A stretch of 64,000 bases of DNA from contig NZ_AP025021.1 in assembly GCF_019977735.1 (NCBI RefSeq), forward strand, positions 1 to 64,000. The letters are read 5' to 3'. The stretch comes from Calothrix sp. PCC 7716 (GTDB lineage: Bacteria > Cyanobacteriota > Cyanobacteriia > Cyanobacteriales > Nostocaceae). The position numbers and the translations under genes were made by a program. The notes below the pieces were generated by a model. That model ran no database searches. It was not told the origin of the DNA and saw nothing but the letters and a program-made list of their open reading frames with translations. Shown piece by piece: positions 52,308-61,415 of this stretch. How positions within the stretch are numbered: the first letter of the stretch is position 1; each line of letters starts with the position of its first letter.

Positions 52308-52970
52308 TCAAGGAGCCAAAATTTTGCTGAAATCTACCTCAACACCTGATGAATATTCCAAAATAGTTCGCGGGGTTGAAATTACAACTGAAGACGAGTC
52401 TGTATATCCGCGACTTCCATAACGAACCCGCAACCACTTTTCGCTTCGGGTTTGATAGTCAAAGAACCGAGTTGCCAAATCCCGCCATCCTCGGTTACTG
52501 GTGGACAAAACTCCAATTGATGGTTCATTTCTCGATCCAGCAACAGCCGAGTATCGGTCAGTTTGAGTAGCAGAAATTTTTCTATAGCTGTTACCGAATT
52601 TCGTGTATATAAAAATACCGCAACTTCGGTTACTACAAATTGGACCACCTATTGGATATAAAATTGCTTCTTTGACCCGATCGTTGTTTAGATCGGCAAA
52701 AAAAACTCTGTGCCCGTTCCCATAAGAATCAAAATCCTTCCGATACTGCCACAAATCTTTACGAATAGCAGCTATCAGTGCTGATGGTAATGCCTGGTTA
52801 TTCAATGCAACTTGGACGCATTGCATCCGTTCGATATTAACTTCATGTATGGAAGGTAAGCAGCGACTAACATTATTGGTTGAATGTTGTTTGCTATCAG
52901 TTTGCGCCACAACTGATGAAGAAGTCAAACCTAAAATTATCAAACTTAAACAAACATCAAATAATCGCAT
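52308..52970 (-). CDS. Secreted hypothetical protein with FG-GAP-like motif
   Basis: Exported protein of 220 residues. Signal peptide MRLFDVCLSLIILGLTSSSV near 1-22 (cleavage after VVA). Mature part has four Cys or more (RCLPSIHEV, MQCVQVAL, CSNRSCGIFIY) and a calcium-site-like FFADLNNDRVKEAILYP, as in FG-GAP/VCBS proteins. It shares that pattern with the next gene (53119-53958), so the two may be distant relatives. No GGCGCC after the stop region; belongs to the second island. Function unknown. Confidence 0.7.
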   Translation of the reverse strand: MRLFDVCLSLIILGLTSSSVVAQTDSKQHSTNNVSRCLPSIHEVNIERMQCVQVALNNQALPSALIAAIRKDLWQYRKDFDSYGNGHRVFFADLNNDRVKEAILYPIGGPICSNRSCGIFIYTKFGNSYRKISATQTDRYSAVAGSRNEPSIGVLSTSNRGWRDLATRFFDYQTRSEKWLRVRYGSRGYTDSSSVVISTPRTILEYSSGVEVDFSKILAP

Positions 52971-53118
52971 ATTTTATCTAAAGTTATACTGATTTTAGTT
53001 TGGGGTAATACTTAATAGATTCTTTAAAGCAAAATTTGAGTGACAAACAACAGATACTTTCCCTTGCCAGAGCTGAAAGAGATATTCTTAAGCTAAGAAA
53101 AAAATAACGTGACTAGCT

Positions 53119-53958
53119 CTAGGGAGTGTTTTCAATTAGCTTCTTTAGCCTAACAGTTTCCGTTGTAGGACGGAAAGACTGACCGTTAGACAAAAACGTG
53201 AGTCGATGGAACTTTGGTTTGGGTAAGCGAGGTTCGCACCGTTTATTATTTGATCTAGAAGTATTTTTGGCTTCCCTTGCTTCACTGACTCTAACAGCTA
53301 AGTCTTTTTTTCCATCTTTGTTAGCATTTTGTAACGTAAAGTCTACTATTTGCACCTCTTGGTATGGTGGATAGCAGCTCCCAGTGTTGGAAACAACCTT
53401 TAATAAATCGGTTGTTATAGTTTTGGTTGAACCTATCTCAACGGTATTAAGCCAAGTATGTTCGTTACCCATACCTGTATAAGAAGCTTTGCAAACAAGG
53501 GAGTGGCGGCTTGTACTTGTTGCAAATTTAAGACATTGAAATGAACGTAATCCTTGTTCATAACGCACTCTAGACCAGCCTTTACTTGTTTTGCGTAATA
53601 AAACACTTCCTCCCCAATTGTGTACATGTGGTTCACAGTCACTAAAGTCAACGAAAGCTTCACGAACATTGGATTTGGTAAAACTACCATAAATTACTGA
53701 TATAAGACTACCGCCAGAAGAAGTGTTAGAACCAGTAAATGATGGGCATGTTTTACAAGACACTTTACCTTTAGTGGAGTTGATGTTACCCACACCACAA
53801 ATACTTTGCATTAGCGCAAATGCATCCTTTTGGGATGGCACTATACTATCTTTACTAACTTGCTGTGCTAACGTTTTGGTTGCTATAACAGATTGAGCGC
53901 CGATTAATGTAGCTGTTAGTAGTAAATAACCTAGGAAATTTGATATTTTCATTGACAT
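53119..53958 (-). CDS. Secreted hypothetical protein, relative of the 52.3-kb gene
   Basis: Exported protein of 279 residues. Signal peptide near 1-31 (FLGYLLLTATLIGAQSVIA, cleavage near TLAQQ). Mature part has paired cysteines (CGVGN, VSCKTCPSF, CEPHVHNWG) and an FG-GAP-like TLQNANKDGKKDLAVRVSEA. It diverges from the EAD1/nSTAND1 locus. A CRP-like module lies between them. Function unknown; perhaps a periplasmic or surface protein co-inherited with the signalling locus. Confidence 0.7.
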   Translation of the reverse strand: MSMKISNFLGYLLLTATLIGAQSVIATKTLAQQVSKDSIVPSQKDAFALMQSICGVGNINSTKGKVSCKTCPSFTGSNTSSGGSLISVIYGSFTKSNVREAFVDFSDCEPHVHNWGGSVLLRKTSKGWSRVRYEQGLRSFQCLKFATSTSRHSLVCKASYTGMGNEHTWLNTVEIGSTKTITTDLLKVVSNTGSCYPPYQEVQIVDFTLQNANKDGKKDLAVRVSEAREAKNTSRSNNKRCEPRLPKPKFHRLTFLSNGQSFRPTTETVRLKKLIENTP

Positions 53959-54027
53959 CTATCGTGAAAATATGTATAAGAATTAGCGCCTACAGCACTC
54001 AATTATAAATAAGTACTTATTTTATGA

Positions 54028-54065
54028 AGTGATTAATGTCACACTAGTATTGTGTATAAATCACA
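54028..54065. promoter_or_regulatory. CRP-like double dyad
   Basis: AGTGATTAATGTCACA (54028-54043) matches the CRP-type TGTGA-N6-TCACA pattern apart from its first base. TGTGTATAAATCACA follows at 54051-54065. The same pair, with identical 23-bp offset, occurs at 62433-62470. Both lie in divergent promoter regions of the second island, so a cAMP-receptor-type regulator may act on both. Confidence 0.55.
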
Positions 54066-54409
54066 AACAGTAGCTTAATTACTGTACGGAATTTTACTTA
54101 AGGCAGTTGAAGAAGAGTTATGAAAATTAAAGCAAGGGTTGACTATAACTAGTACAGCTATTCACTTAAATATTTTCCACGCTAAAAGTGTGTTGCATTT
54201 TATAATTGGCAGTGGTAACATTCCTGGAGCAGCAGTCAAGACGTATTAGTGTTTTTCTTCGTGCGAAAGTTAAATAGAAGCCGAATTACGCCTAGTAAAT
54301 AACCAAGCTTTAGTATACTGTCTATGGACTTAGCGGATAGAAGTGTTCTCACGGTAAATATACATGGATATGATAAAAAATTAATACTTTAATTTTTAAG
54401 GAGAATAGA
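54066..54409. other. Leader of the EAD1/nSTAND1 locus
   Basis: No gene. It ends with a strong Shine-Dalgarno AAGGAGAATAGA just before ATG 54410. TTGACT at about 54138 might be a -35 element, without a clear partner. Confidence 0.4.
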
Positions 54410-55006
54410 ATGACACTGAACCCCGACCAGCGTAAACAACTAAAAGTTGCTTTTCTTGATGCTTTCCCTACCCCATCAGAACTTCGGATGTTTCTCAAAG
54501 AGGAGTTAGACAAAAATTTAGATGAATTAGTATCGGTTAGTAACTTACGAGAAATTGTATTCGAGTTAATTAGAAATGCAGAAGCTAATGGATGGGAGAC
54601 TAAACTCATTTTCGCCGCGCGTAAGTCAAACCCAGGTAATCCTAAATTAGCCGCTTTTGTCCGAGCGTATGAGAGAGAGTATTGGCAAAAACTAGCACGA
54701 GAGGTTAATTCCTACGAAGCTGAAGAAGCTGATGCGAACCAAGCCATAGTTGATGTTAAGGCGGAAGTTATACGAGTGATTGACAACCAACCTAATATTA
54801 ACGATGAATTGAAGGGCTTATTGCTAGAGATTCGGGATAAGCTGAATGAACCAGGGACACCTGCGGCAGCAAAAGCAAAGCTAGCTTTACCTCTGATTCC
54901 TGGAATTGTTTCGTATGAAGTGGAACTGGATACAGAAAATTCATTGCGAAGGGTATTTCAGCCTATTAAGCAACTGTATAAAAAGGCTTTTGATGAGGGA
55001 AAGTAA
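54410..55006 (+). CDS. EAD1-domain protein (zero-frame product, 198 aa)
   Basis: Zero-frame product of the frameshift locus. Residues 3-85 are effector-associated domain 1: LNPDQRKQLKVAFLDAFPTP, LRMFLKEELDKNLDELVSVS, LREIVFELIRNAEANGWETK, then LIFAARKSNPGNPKLAAFVR. The rest is helical linker (DVKAEVIRVIDNQPNINDEL) plus a beta segment (PLIPGIVSYEVELDTENSLR) of a kind often seen between EADs and STAND ATPases. It ends FDEGK followed by TAA. The last codons GAG GGA AAG form a -1 slippery heptamer, so a part of translation should continue into the nSTAND1-WD40 frame. EAD1 also ends the ROCO protein at 38.2 kb. Alone, this product would be an EAD1 adaptor or a competitor of the long form. Confidence 0.85.
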   Translation: MTLNPDQRKQLKVAFLDAFPTPSELRMFLKEELDKNLDELVSVSNLREIVFELIRNAEANGWETKLIFAARKSNPGNPKLAAFVRAYEREYWQKLAREVNSYEAEEADANQAIVDVKAEVIRVIDNQPNINDELKGLLLEIRDKLNEPGTPAAAKAKLALPLIPGIVSYEVELDTENSLRRVFQPIKQLYKKAFDEGK

Positions 55007-55045
55007 GTAGCCCCGATACCCATATTCCTTGTCCGTATCGGGGCT
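54997..55045 (+). promoter_or_regulatory. Candidate programmed -1 ribosomal frameshift signal
   Basis: Slippery heptamer GGGAAAG (54997-55003), in zero frame G GGA AAG, fits X XXY YYZ and is the heptamer of the lambda G/GT frameshift. The zero-frame stop TAA follows at once. After a 5-nt spacer (55004-55008), AGCCCCGATAC (55009-55019) pairs perfectly with GTATCGGGGCT (55035-55045) around a 15-nt loop. Slip by -1 gives GGG AAA GTA AGT AGC, the frame of the nSTAND1-WD40 ORF. No T-run follows, so it is not a terminator. Confidence 0.75.
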
Positions 55046-58000
55046 TGTCAGCATTCCGAGAAGAAGATAAAGACCTATTTTTTGGACGGGAGGTATTTGT
55101 TAAGCAGTTAGTAGATGGTGTGCAAAAATATCCTTTATTCTCTGTAATTGGTGCATCTGGAAGTGGTAAGTCTTCTGTTGTGCTAGCCGGACTAATTCCC
55201 CAATTGCGTAAAGAGGGAAGCTGGCTTGTTGGGTCTTTTCGTCCGCAAAGTCAACCATTTTACGAAATGGCTTCAGCGTTGGTATCTGTGTGTTATCCAA
55301 AACTGGAGGAAGATAAGCAAAAAGAAAAAGTTTCTAAATTATTTGCCCAGTTTAAATCGATTGAGTTTAATAGAAAACTATGGCAGGAAATAACAGATAT
55401 TCTAAGAGAACATGATGATAAACGCTTATTGCTAGTAATCGATCAATTTGAAGAATTATATGCGCTAGATACCAAAGAACGGCAACAATTCATAGATGCG
55501 TTGTTAGAAGCAATTAAGTATAATCCTCGTTTAAGATTGGTGTTGACTATTCGGCATGAATTTATTGATTACATCATCAATTACGAACCCTTTAAGAAAG
55601 TGGCGTTACAGGAAAGTAGTCATGAGTTTCTGGGAGCGATGGTTCGAGAGGATATGAAATCGGTAATTGAGTTAATTGACCGTGATACTCAAGAAAAAAT
55701 CGTCGAATTAGAGGATGGACTGACGCAGCGCATTTTAGATGATGTGCAACAAGAACCGGGGAACTTACCCTTGCTGGAATTTGCTCTCGCTCAACTGTGG
55801 AACGAAAGCGGGGGAAGCAAGGGGAAAGTATTAACACATCAGGCATACGAAAGAATTGGTGGTGTCAGAAAGGCATTGGCTAATCATGCAGATGATATTT
55901 ATAAGCAATTGGATGAGAAAGAGAAAAAACAGGCGCAGCAAATCTTCCTACAATTAGTACGACCAGGCGAGAAGGTTAAAGATAGTAATGCTGGTGACTC
56001 AGTAAATGCTACTGAGGAAGAAAAAAGACAAACGCACTCAAGCTTAATAATCAAAGATACCCGACGACTAGCAACTCGTAATGAAATAGGCGAAGAGAAC
56101 TGGAAGTTAGTTAAGAAACTTGCCAACGTAGATCAGGATATACCAAATTCGGAAAAAAAGTTACCACTCTTGGTGACATCACGCGTGCGGGATGAGAAAA
56201 CTGGACAACAAACGGTTGAAGTTGTTCATGAGGCATTGATTAGGGAATGGGGAGAGTTACAAGGATGGATAGAAGAAAAGCGTGTTTTTCTCGCTTGGCG
56301 GTATCAACTGCAAATACAGATGAACCAATGGAATATGAGTAAGGATGAAGGATATTTATTACGAGGAAAAGCTTTGAGTGATGCAGAACATTTTTTACAA
56401 ATAACTAAAGAAACTTTAAATAAGAATGAGCAAAATTATATCGATGAAAGCATAGATTTACGAAATAGAGAGCAAGAACATAAAGAGCAACAAAAGCTAA
56501 ATAAATTAGAATATGAAGTTAATTTAAAAACAGAACAAAGCCGCAATCAAATATTGACTGATGCTAATCAGAAAGCAAAGCAAAGAATTAAAATAGGAAC
56601 TTTCATTGGTTTACTTGCGGCTACTGTATTTGGGATATCAGCGAAAATATCTTTTGACAAACTACAAGAAGCCCAAAGCGCGACTAAATTAGAACAGCAA
56701 AGTAATAGTATTATCAAACAATTTCCTAATAATCAACTACAAGCTTTACTTGCAGCGATGCAAACAGGTCAAAGATTAAAAGAAATGGTTGAAAGTGGTC
56801 GTCCAATTAAAAACTATCCTACAATTCGACCGATATTCGTTTTAAGAGAAATTCTTAACAATATTCAACAACAAAATGAGTTTGATACAGGCCAGAAAAT
56901 AGTAACTAGCATAAGTTTTAGCCCAGATAGTCAGTCAATTGCTACCGTAGGGAAAGATGGTACACTACGAATTTGGAATTTATCGGGACAAGAAATTCGC
57001 AAAATTCAAGCACATGACGGTAGTATAAATGGAGTAAATAGTGTTAGCTTTAGTCCTAATGGTAAAACAATTGCAACCGTAGGGGAAGATGGAAAAGCAA
57101 AACTTTGGAATTTATCTGGTAATCTCATAATACCCGCATTATCTGAGAAAGAAGGGGGAATTAAAAGTGTAACTTTCAGCCCTGATGGTAGTAAAATCGC
57201 TACAGCAGGTGATTACGGAATTGCTCGCATATGGGACTTAAATGGTAAGCAAATAGCTACTTTAAAAGGATATAAAGAAATAAATATTAGAAATATTACT
57301 TTTAGCTCTGATGGTAAAAAAATTGCAACGGCTGGAGATGATGGAACAGTGAGGCTTTGGGATCTATCAGGAAAACAGCTTTTTCAAATCATACCACATA
57401 AAGGTAAACGAGTTTTTCATGTCAGCTTTAGTCCCAATGGGCAATTTTTAGTTACAGCCGGAGAAGATAATATCGCGCGCGTTTGGAATTTATCTGGACA
57501 GGAACAAAAAAAATTAGAAGGACATCAAAACACAGTACTTTTTGCTAGTTTTAGCCCAGATGGTAAACGTTTAGTGACAACTTCAGATGATAACACTGTT
57601 CGAGTATGGGATTTCTTATCAGGACAAGAGATATATAAATTCCAAGGACATGAACGCGCGGTTTTAACTGCCAGTTTTAGTCAAAATGGTAAATACCTAG
57701 CTTCTGCGGGAAAAGATGGTAAAACTCGAATTTGGAATTTATCAAACAGGCAAATTACTGAAATTACTCACTTTAAAGGTCATGAGGATGATGTTAATAG
57801 CCTAAGTTTCAGCCCTAACAACAAGTTAATTGCTTCTGGAGATAATGATGGTATTGTCAGATTTTGGAACTTTTCCGGCAAGCAAATAGGTAAAGAATTA
57901 CAAGTTGATGATAAGAAAGGTAAAATTTTCAGCGTAACTTTTAGTCCAGATGGAAAGTATGTAGCGACAGGGGGACAAGAGGGGAAAGCTAAAATTTGGG

Positions 58001-58731
58001 ATTTATCAGGAAAGTTGATAACTCAATTAAATGGTCGTCAAACTTTTGTTTCTAGTCTTAGTTTTAGTCCAGATGGAAATTACATTGCGACAACAGGAGC
58101 AGATAAGCTACCAAAAGTATGGAATCGAGATGGAAAAGAAATTACTACTTTAGAGGGTCATCGTGATTTAGTATATCAAATTAAATTTCATCCAAAAAAA
58201 CAGCTTATTGCTACGGGAGCATGGGATGGTACAATTGGACTTTGGAATTTTGATGGTCATAAAGCTAACAAAATATCTATTTTGGAAGGACACGAAGAAC
58301 AAATACGCAGTTTGAGCTTCAGCTTCGATGGAAAATATTTTGCTACTGCTGATAAAGGCAGTAAAGTTAAAGTGTGGGATATATCAGGTAAGAAGCAACT
58401 AGAGTTTTTAAGCTATCAAAGTGGAATTAACGGTCTGAGTTTTAGTCCAGATGGAAATTACTTCGCCACTGGAGGGATGGATGGTACTGTTAAAGTTTGG
58501 GATTTGCAAGGTCGGCAATTAGCTGAATTTATGCTTGAAAAAGGCTCAGTTTGGGATGTCAGTTTTAGCCGCAATGGTAAATCAATTATCGCTGGGGGAG
58601 ATAAGGGAAGTTTGCAGTCAAGAAAATTTAAGCAATTAGATGAATTATTATCTGAAAGCTGTAACTGGCTGAAAGGATATCTCGACAATCACGAAAAAAT
58701 TAGGGAAACGCAGAAGATTCACTGTCAGTAG
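55003..58731 (+). CDS. nSTAND1-TM-WD40 protein, probably translated by -1 frameshift from the EAD1 gene
   Basis: STAND NTPase with WD40 sensor. The frame has no ATG near its start; TTG 55045 lacks a Shine-Dalgarno sequence and would cut off the conserved PYRGL that precedes SAFREEDKDLFFGRE. With a -1 shift at 55003 these residues are kept, and the fusion is 1440 residues. Counting from TTG 55045: P-loop FSVIGASGSGKSSVVLAGLI near 33-52, Walker B LLLVIDQFEELYAL near 130, VVHEALIREWGELQGWI near 395 (nSTAND1 hallmark), membrane helix FIGLLAATVFGISAKI near 515-530, WD40 units near 610-1200 (FSPDGKxIATxGxDG…WxLSG), about 14. The WD40 part could sense a ligand and EAD1 recruit an effector. STAND roles in defence are family knowledge; this locus is untested. 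Confidence 0.85.
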   Translation, partial: VSSPDTHIPCPYRGLSAFREEDKDLFFGREVFVKQLVDGVQKYPLFSVIGASGSGKSSVVLAGLIPQLRKEGSWLVGSFRPQSQPFYEMASALVSVCYPKLEEDKQKEKVSKLFAQFKSIEFNRKLWQEITDILREHDDKRLLLVIDQFEELYALDTKERQQFIDALLEAIKYNPRLRLVLTIRHEFIDYIINYEPFKKVALQESSHEFLGAMVREDMKSVIELIDRDTQEKIVELEDGLTQRILDDVQQEPGNLPLLEFALAQLWNESGGSKGKVLTHQAYERIGGVRKALANHADDIYKQLDEKEKKQAQQIFLQLVRPGEKVKDSNAGDSVNATEEEKRQTHSSLIIKDTRRLATRNEIGEENWKLVKKLANVDQDIPNSEKKLPLLVTSRVRDEKTGQQTVEVVHEALIREWGELQGWIEEKRVFLAWRYQLQIQMNQWNMSKDEGYLLRGKALSDAEHFLQITKETLNKNEQNYIDESIDLRNREQEHKEQQKLNKLEYEVNLKTEQSRNQILTDANQKAKQRIKIGTFIGLLAATVFGISAKISFDKLQEAQSATKLEQQSNSIIKQFPNNQLQALLAAMQTGQRLKEMVESGRPIKNYPTIRPIFVLREILNNIQQQNEFDTGQKIVTSISFSPDSQSIATVGKDGTLRIWNLSGQEIRKIQAHDGSINGVNSVSFSPNGKTIATVGEDGKAKLWNLSGNLIIPALSEKEGGIKSVTFSPDGSKIATAGDYGIARIWDLNGKQIATLKGYKEINIRNITFSSDGKKIATAGDDGTVRLWDLSGKQLFQIIPHKGKRVFHVSFSPNGQFLVTAGEDNIARVWNLSGQEQKKLEGHQNTVLFASFSPDGKRLVTTSDDNTVRVWDFLSGQEIYKFQGHERAVLTASFSQNGKYLASAGKDGKTRIWNLSNRQITEITHFKGHEDDVNSLSFSPNNKLIASGDNDGIVRFWNFSGKQIGKELQVDDKKGKIFSVTFSPDGKYVATGGQEGKAKIWDLSGKLITQLNGRQTFVSSLSFSPDGNYIATTGADKLPKVWNRDGKEITTLEGHRDLVYQIKFHPKKQLIATGAWDGTIGLWNFDGHKANKISILEGHEEQIRSLSFSFDGKYFATADKGSKVKVWDISGKKQLEFLSYQSGINGLSFSPDGNYFATGGMDGTVKVWDLQGRQLAEFMLEKGSVWDVSFSRNGKSIIAGGDKGSLQSRKFKQLDELLSESCNWLKGYLDNHEKIRETQKIHCQ

Positions 58732-58984
58732 ATCGAAAAGTTTTGCGATACCCGACAGTATGAAACCGAATACTTACCGCCTTGACTTTATTTATGGTTT
58801 TAAACACAAATAAAGCAAATAAATTAACTTTCTTTTTAACTATTGTATACGGCTATTCTTGAAACAAGTATTTTATAGAATGAGTAGATTTGGTAATAAT
58901 ATCCGAAGACAAATTACTTAAATGAGTAAATAATTATTACTACAATAAAAAATAGTAGCAGAATAGATATAGAGGTAAATTAGT

Positions 58985-60049
58985 ATGATAAATTTTAATG
59001 GCGATAAATATTATATAAGACAGCAAGTATTTTGGGTTACAAATTATTTAAAATGGATAAAGAGAGGGAATTTAACAGCATTTTTATTTATTTTGATGAC
59101 AACTTTAGGCTGTCAGTCTGAGCCTCAGTTTCAAAACCCCAATTCAACAATTAGCCAAACAAAATCTGAAGTCAAGGAAGAAACTAATATTTTTAATAGC
59201 GTTTCATTTCCACAAAACTCTTGTGGTGATAAACTACCAAATGATTCTAAAGATGATGCTGTTAAGTTTTATCCTGTATTTATTGATTACAGTGAAAATA
59301 ATTTACAAAGTATAAAAACTAATTATTGTAAAGACGCTATAAAAAAAACAAGGAAAGATAATCAAAAAGAATCTGTACAAGTAGCCTCTTTTATTAGCGA
59401 AGAGCGTGCCAATCAATTTAAAAACTTGTTAGATAAAAAAATAGGAAACGCAGAAGTAGGAGAACCTCATATAATAGCGATAACACAAACATCTCAGTCT
59501 ACTGAAGTTGTAGCTAAAGCAGCACGCTTAACTCCGAAACATGTTGAAAAATTAAAAAATATTTCTGCAAAGAGCGCAGTAGGAATAGGGGTAATTATTC
59601 CAACTTACTTACCACCAGGATTTCAACCTTATATTTTTAAACATGAAGATGGTTTAAATGGGTTAAATTTGGGGTATACAATTATTTACAAGAATGCTAA
59701 TAATGCTTGTTTCAGTCTTTCTACCGAAGTTCGTCCTTATGCAAGTCCTGACGGATTAGATAATGCTAAAGAAGTGTATTCAACTGCGTTAGGTAAAGTT
59801 AATATTAACTACACAAGCTTTAATAAAGGCTCTAATAATTCTCAAATATTAGCTTTTTTAAGAACATTAAATTCTAATGGTCAAAGAACTACCTCTCAAT
59901 ATAGTATTTCTTCACCAGCTGGCTCTACAGAAGAAAAATTTAAATCTTGCACTACTGTTAGTTTAGCAGAAGCAGTAAAAATTGTTGAGTCATTAAAGTA
60001 TTTATTTTCAGATGATTCAAATAAAATAGAATTTGCCAATGAAATTTAA
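58985..60049 (+). CDS. Lipoprotein, paralogue A
   Basis: Exported lipoprotein of 354 residues with an extended N-region. The lipobox LMTTLGC places Cys near residue 43 after a hydrophobic stretch FLFILMTT. The mature part has two blocks: FNSVSFPQNSCGDKLPNDSK…VASFISEERANQFKNLL, found in the 60.3-kb paralogue, and AAKxxxLTPxHVxxLKN…IIPTYLPPGFQPYIFKHEDG…VKIVESLKYL, shared with both other lipoproteins. It lies downstream of the nSTAND gene on the same strand, 253 bp away. Function unknown; probably periplasmic or outer-membrane associated. Confidence 0.75.
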   Translation: MINFNGDKYYIRQQVFWVTNYLKWIKRGNLTAFLFILMTTLGCQSEPQFQNPNSTISQTKSEVKEETNIFNSVSFPQNSCGDKLPNDSKDDAVKFYPVFIDYSENNLQSIKTNYCKDAIKKTRKDNQKESVQVASFISEERANQFKNLLDKKIGNAEVGEPHIIAITQTSQSTEVVAKAARLTPKHVEKLKNISAKSAVGIGVIIPTYLPPGFQPYIFKHEDGLNGLNLGYTIIYKNANNACFSLSTEVRPYASPDGLDNAKEVYSTALGKVNINYTSFNKGSNNSQILAFLRTLNSNGQRTTSQYSISSPAGSTEEKFKSCTTVSLAEAVKIVESLKYLFSDDSNKIEFANEI

Positions 60050-60330
60050 AACTATAAATTCAAGTAGTTTATGTATACTATAGCGCCATTCCAGTAATAT
60101 GTATTGACGGAAACGTAAATTTATGCGTTGGGGTAAGACGCTTATTTTTAGATTAAATCCTGAGCGCGTTCGCATCAATACCAAGGCGCCTCAATGCTTG
60201 ATTAGAGCAACATCCATAGTTATAATTTTCTGTCAACCACTTCTACTGGATTGGCTCTTTAGTACTAAGCGGCTTAATCCGCATTTCTAATGTTTCGCCA
60301 ATAGCATTCGTTTCTAAACCCAGCCCAATA
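60050..60330 (-). pseudogene. Gap with possible C-terminal gene remnant
   Basis: On the minus strand, from about 60341 down to TAG 60244, the frame reads GQINIGLGLETNAIGETLEM and RIKPLSTKEPIQ, which looks like a natural C-terminus without its gene body. It partly overlaps the end of the 60.3-kb lipoprotein gene in another frame. A single GGCGCC at 60184 is the only one between 52.3 and 63.9 kb. Low confidence. Confidence 0.25.
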
Positions 60331-61410
60331 TTAATTTGCCCACTCAGGATCGTTGGTAAGCGCATTGTAAAACTTCAGATTGCGTGGTTCATTTGGGTAA
60401 AGATATGATAATGATTCAACAATTTTTACTGCTTCTACAAGGCTTATAGTATCTGAATTTAAACTATATATCCATTTAGAACTACCATAATCGGATGGAG
60501 TGTTTTCCGGTGGGTTATCAGTTTCCGGTGGAGAGGCACTTATTATAACCTCTGTAGAAGACTTCTCAGAAGTTTTATGAAATTCCTTGTACCCAATAAT
60601 AACTTGACCAAAAGCGGGCGAACTAACTTCTTTTAATTTCGGAGCATAAGGAGGAGGTCCCGCACCAGGACCGGGTACATAAGTATCGATTTTAAAACTA
60701 TCACTACTTGCGTTTTTATAAATAATTTCATATTTTTTTCCGTCACTTTCATCAGACGATACTTTAAAGCGATCTAGTGTAAATCCTGGAGGGAGATAGG
60801 TTGGTAAAATTGCCTCAACTTTGTGTTGTTTGCCCAAAGAGTCTTTAAATATGATATTTTTTAATTGTCGTACTTGCTCTGGCGATAATTGTGCAGCTTT
60901 AGCAACAGCCTCGGTCGATTTAGATTGATTTTGATTAGTCTGAGATTTTTGAGTATTATTCCTAACAATCGGCTCTCCTACTTCAACATTTTCTAGTTTA
61001 TTTTCCAGAAAAATTTTAAATTTATTAGCACGCTCTTCGCTGATAAAAGAGGCTAATTGGATAACTTCTTTTCCTTTATCTAACCTATATTTTTGGATAG
61101 CATCTTGGCAATATTGAGTTTGTATTATTTGTAAATTAACTTTGCTACTATAATCAATAAAAACAGGATAAATTTTTAAAATATTACCCTTTGACTCATT
61201 TGGTAGCTTATCACCACAGCTAGCTTGTGGAAACGAAATTGTATCAAATGTGGTACTGGATGATGAATGCTCACTTTTAGCTGAGTCAGTCGTTCTTGTT
61301 TTGGTTACTTCTGATTCGAGATGAGTTGTCATATTTTGATTTGTGAAGCTACAGCCTACCATCGGTATGAGCATTAAGATATTGATTAAGGCTTTATTTA
61401 TCATTTTCAT
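60331..61410 (-). CDS. Lipoprotein, paralogue B
   Basis: Lipoprotein of 359 residues. Lipobox LIPMVGC puts the lipid-modified Cys near residue 20. It shares with paralogue A the block FDTISFPQASCGDKLPNESK…VQLASFISEERANKFKIFLE, the linker STEAVAKAAQLSPEQVRQLK, and ILPTYLPPGFTLDRFKVSSD…SLVEAVKIVESLSYLYP. Asn/Gln/Thr-rich linker in the middle. It is 5 bp from the next lipoprotein gene upstream (61416-62174), so they form an operon. Function unknown. Confidence 0.75.
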   Translation of the reverse strand: MKMINKALINILMLIPMVGCSFTNQNMTTHLESEVTKTRTTDSAKSEHSSSSTTFDTISFPQASCGDKLPNESKGNILKIYPVFIDYSSKVNLQIIQTQYCQDAIQKYRLDKGKEVIQLASFISEERANKFKIFLENKLENVEVGEPIVRNNTQKSQTNQNQSKSTEAVAKAAQLSPEQVRQLKNIIFKDSLGKQHKVEAILPTYLPPGFTLDRFKVSSDESDGKKYEIIYKNASSDSFKIDTYVPGPGAGPPPYAPKLKEVSSPAFGQVIIGYKEFHKTSEKSSTEVIISASPPETDNPPENTPSDYGSSKWIYSLNSDTISLVEAVKIVESLSYLYPNEPRNLKFYNALTNDPEWAN

Positions 61411-61415
61411 TAGTA

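Noticed and set aside
53020-53108. Short plus-strand frame ending LSLARAERDILKLRKK
   Set aside because: Looks like a C-terminal remnant of about 30 codons, but there is no start and nothing upstream to support it.
55045-55045. TTG 55045 as an independent start for the nSTAND1-WD40 gene
   Set aside because: No Shine-Dalgarno, lies inside the stem, and removes the conserved PYRGL; the frameshift reading explains all of these.
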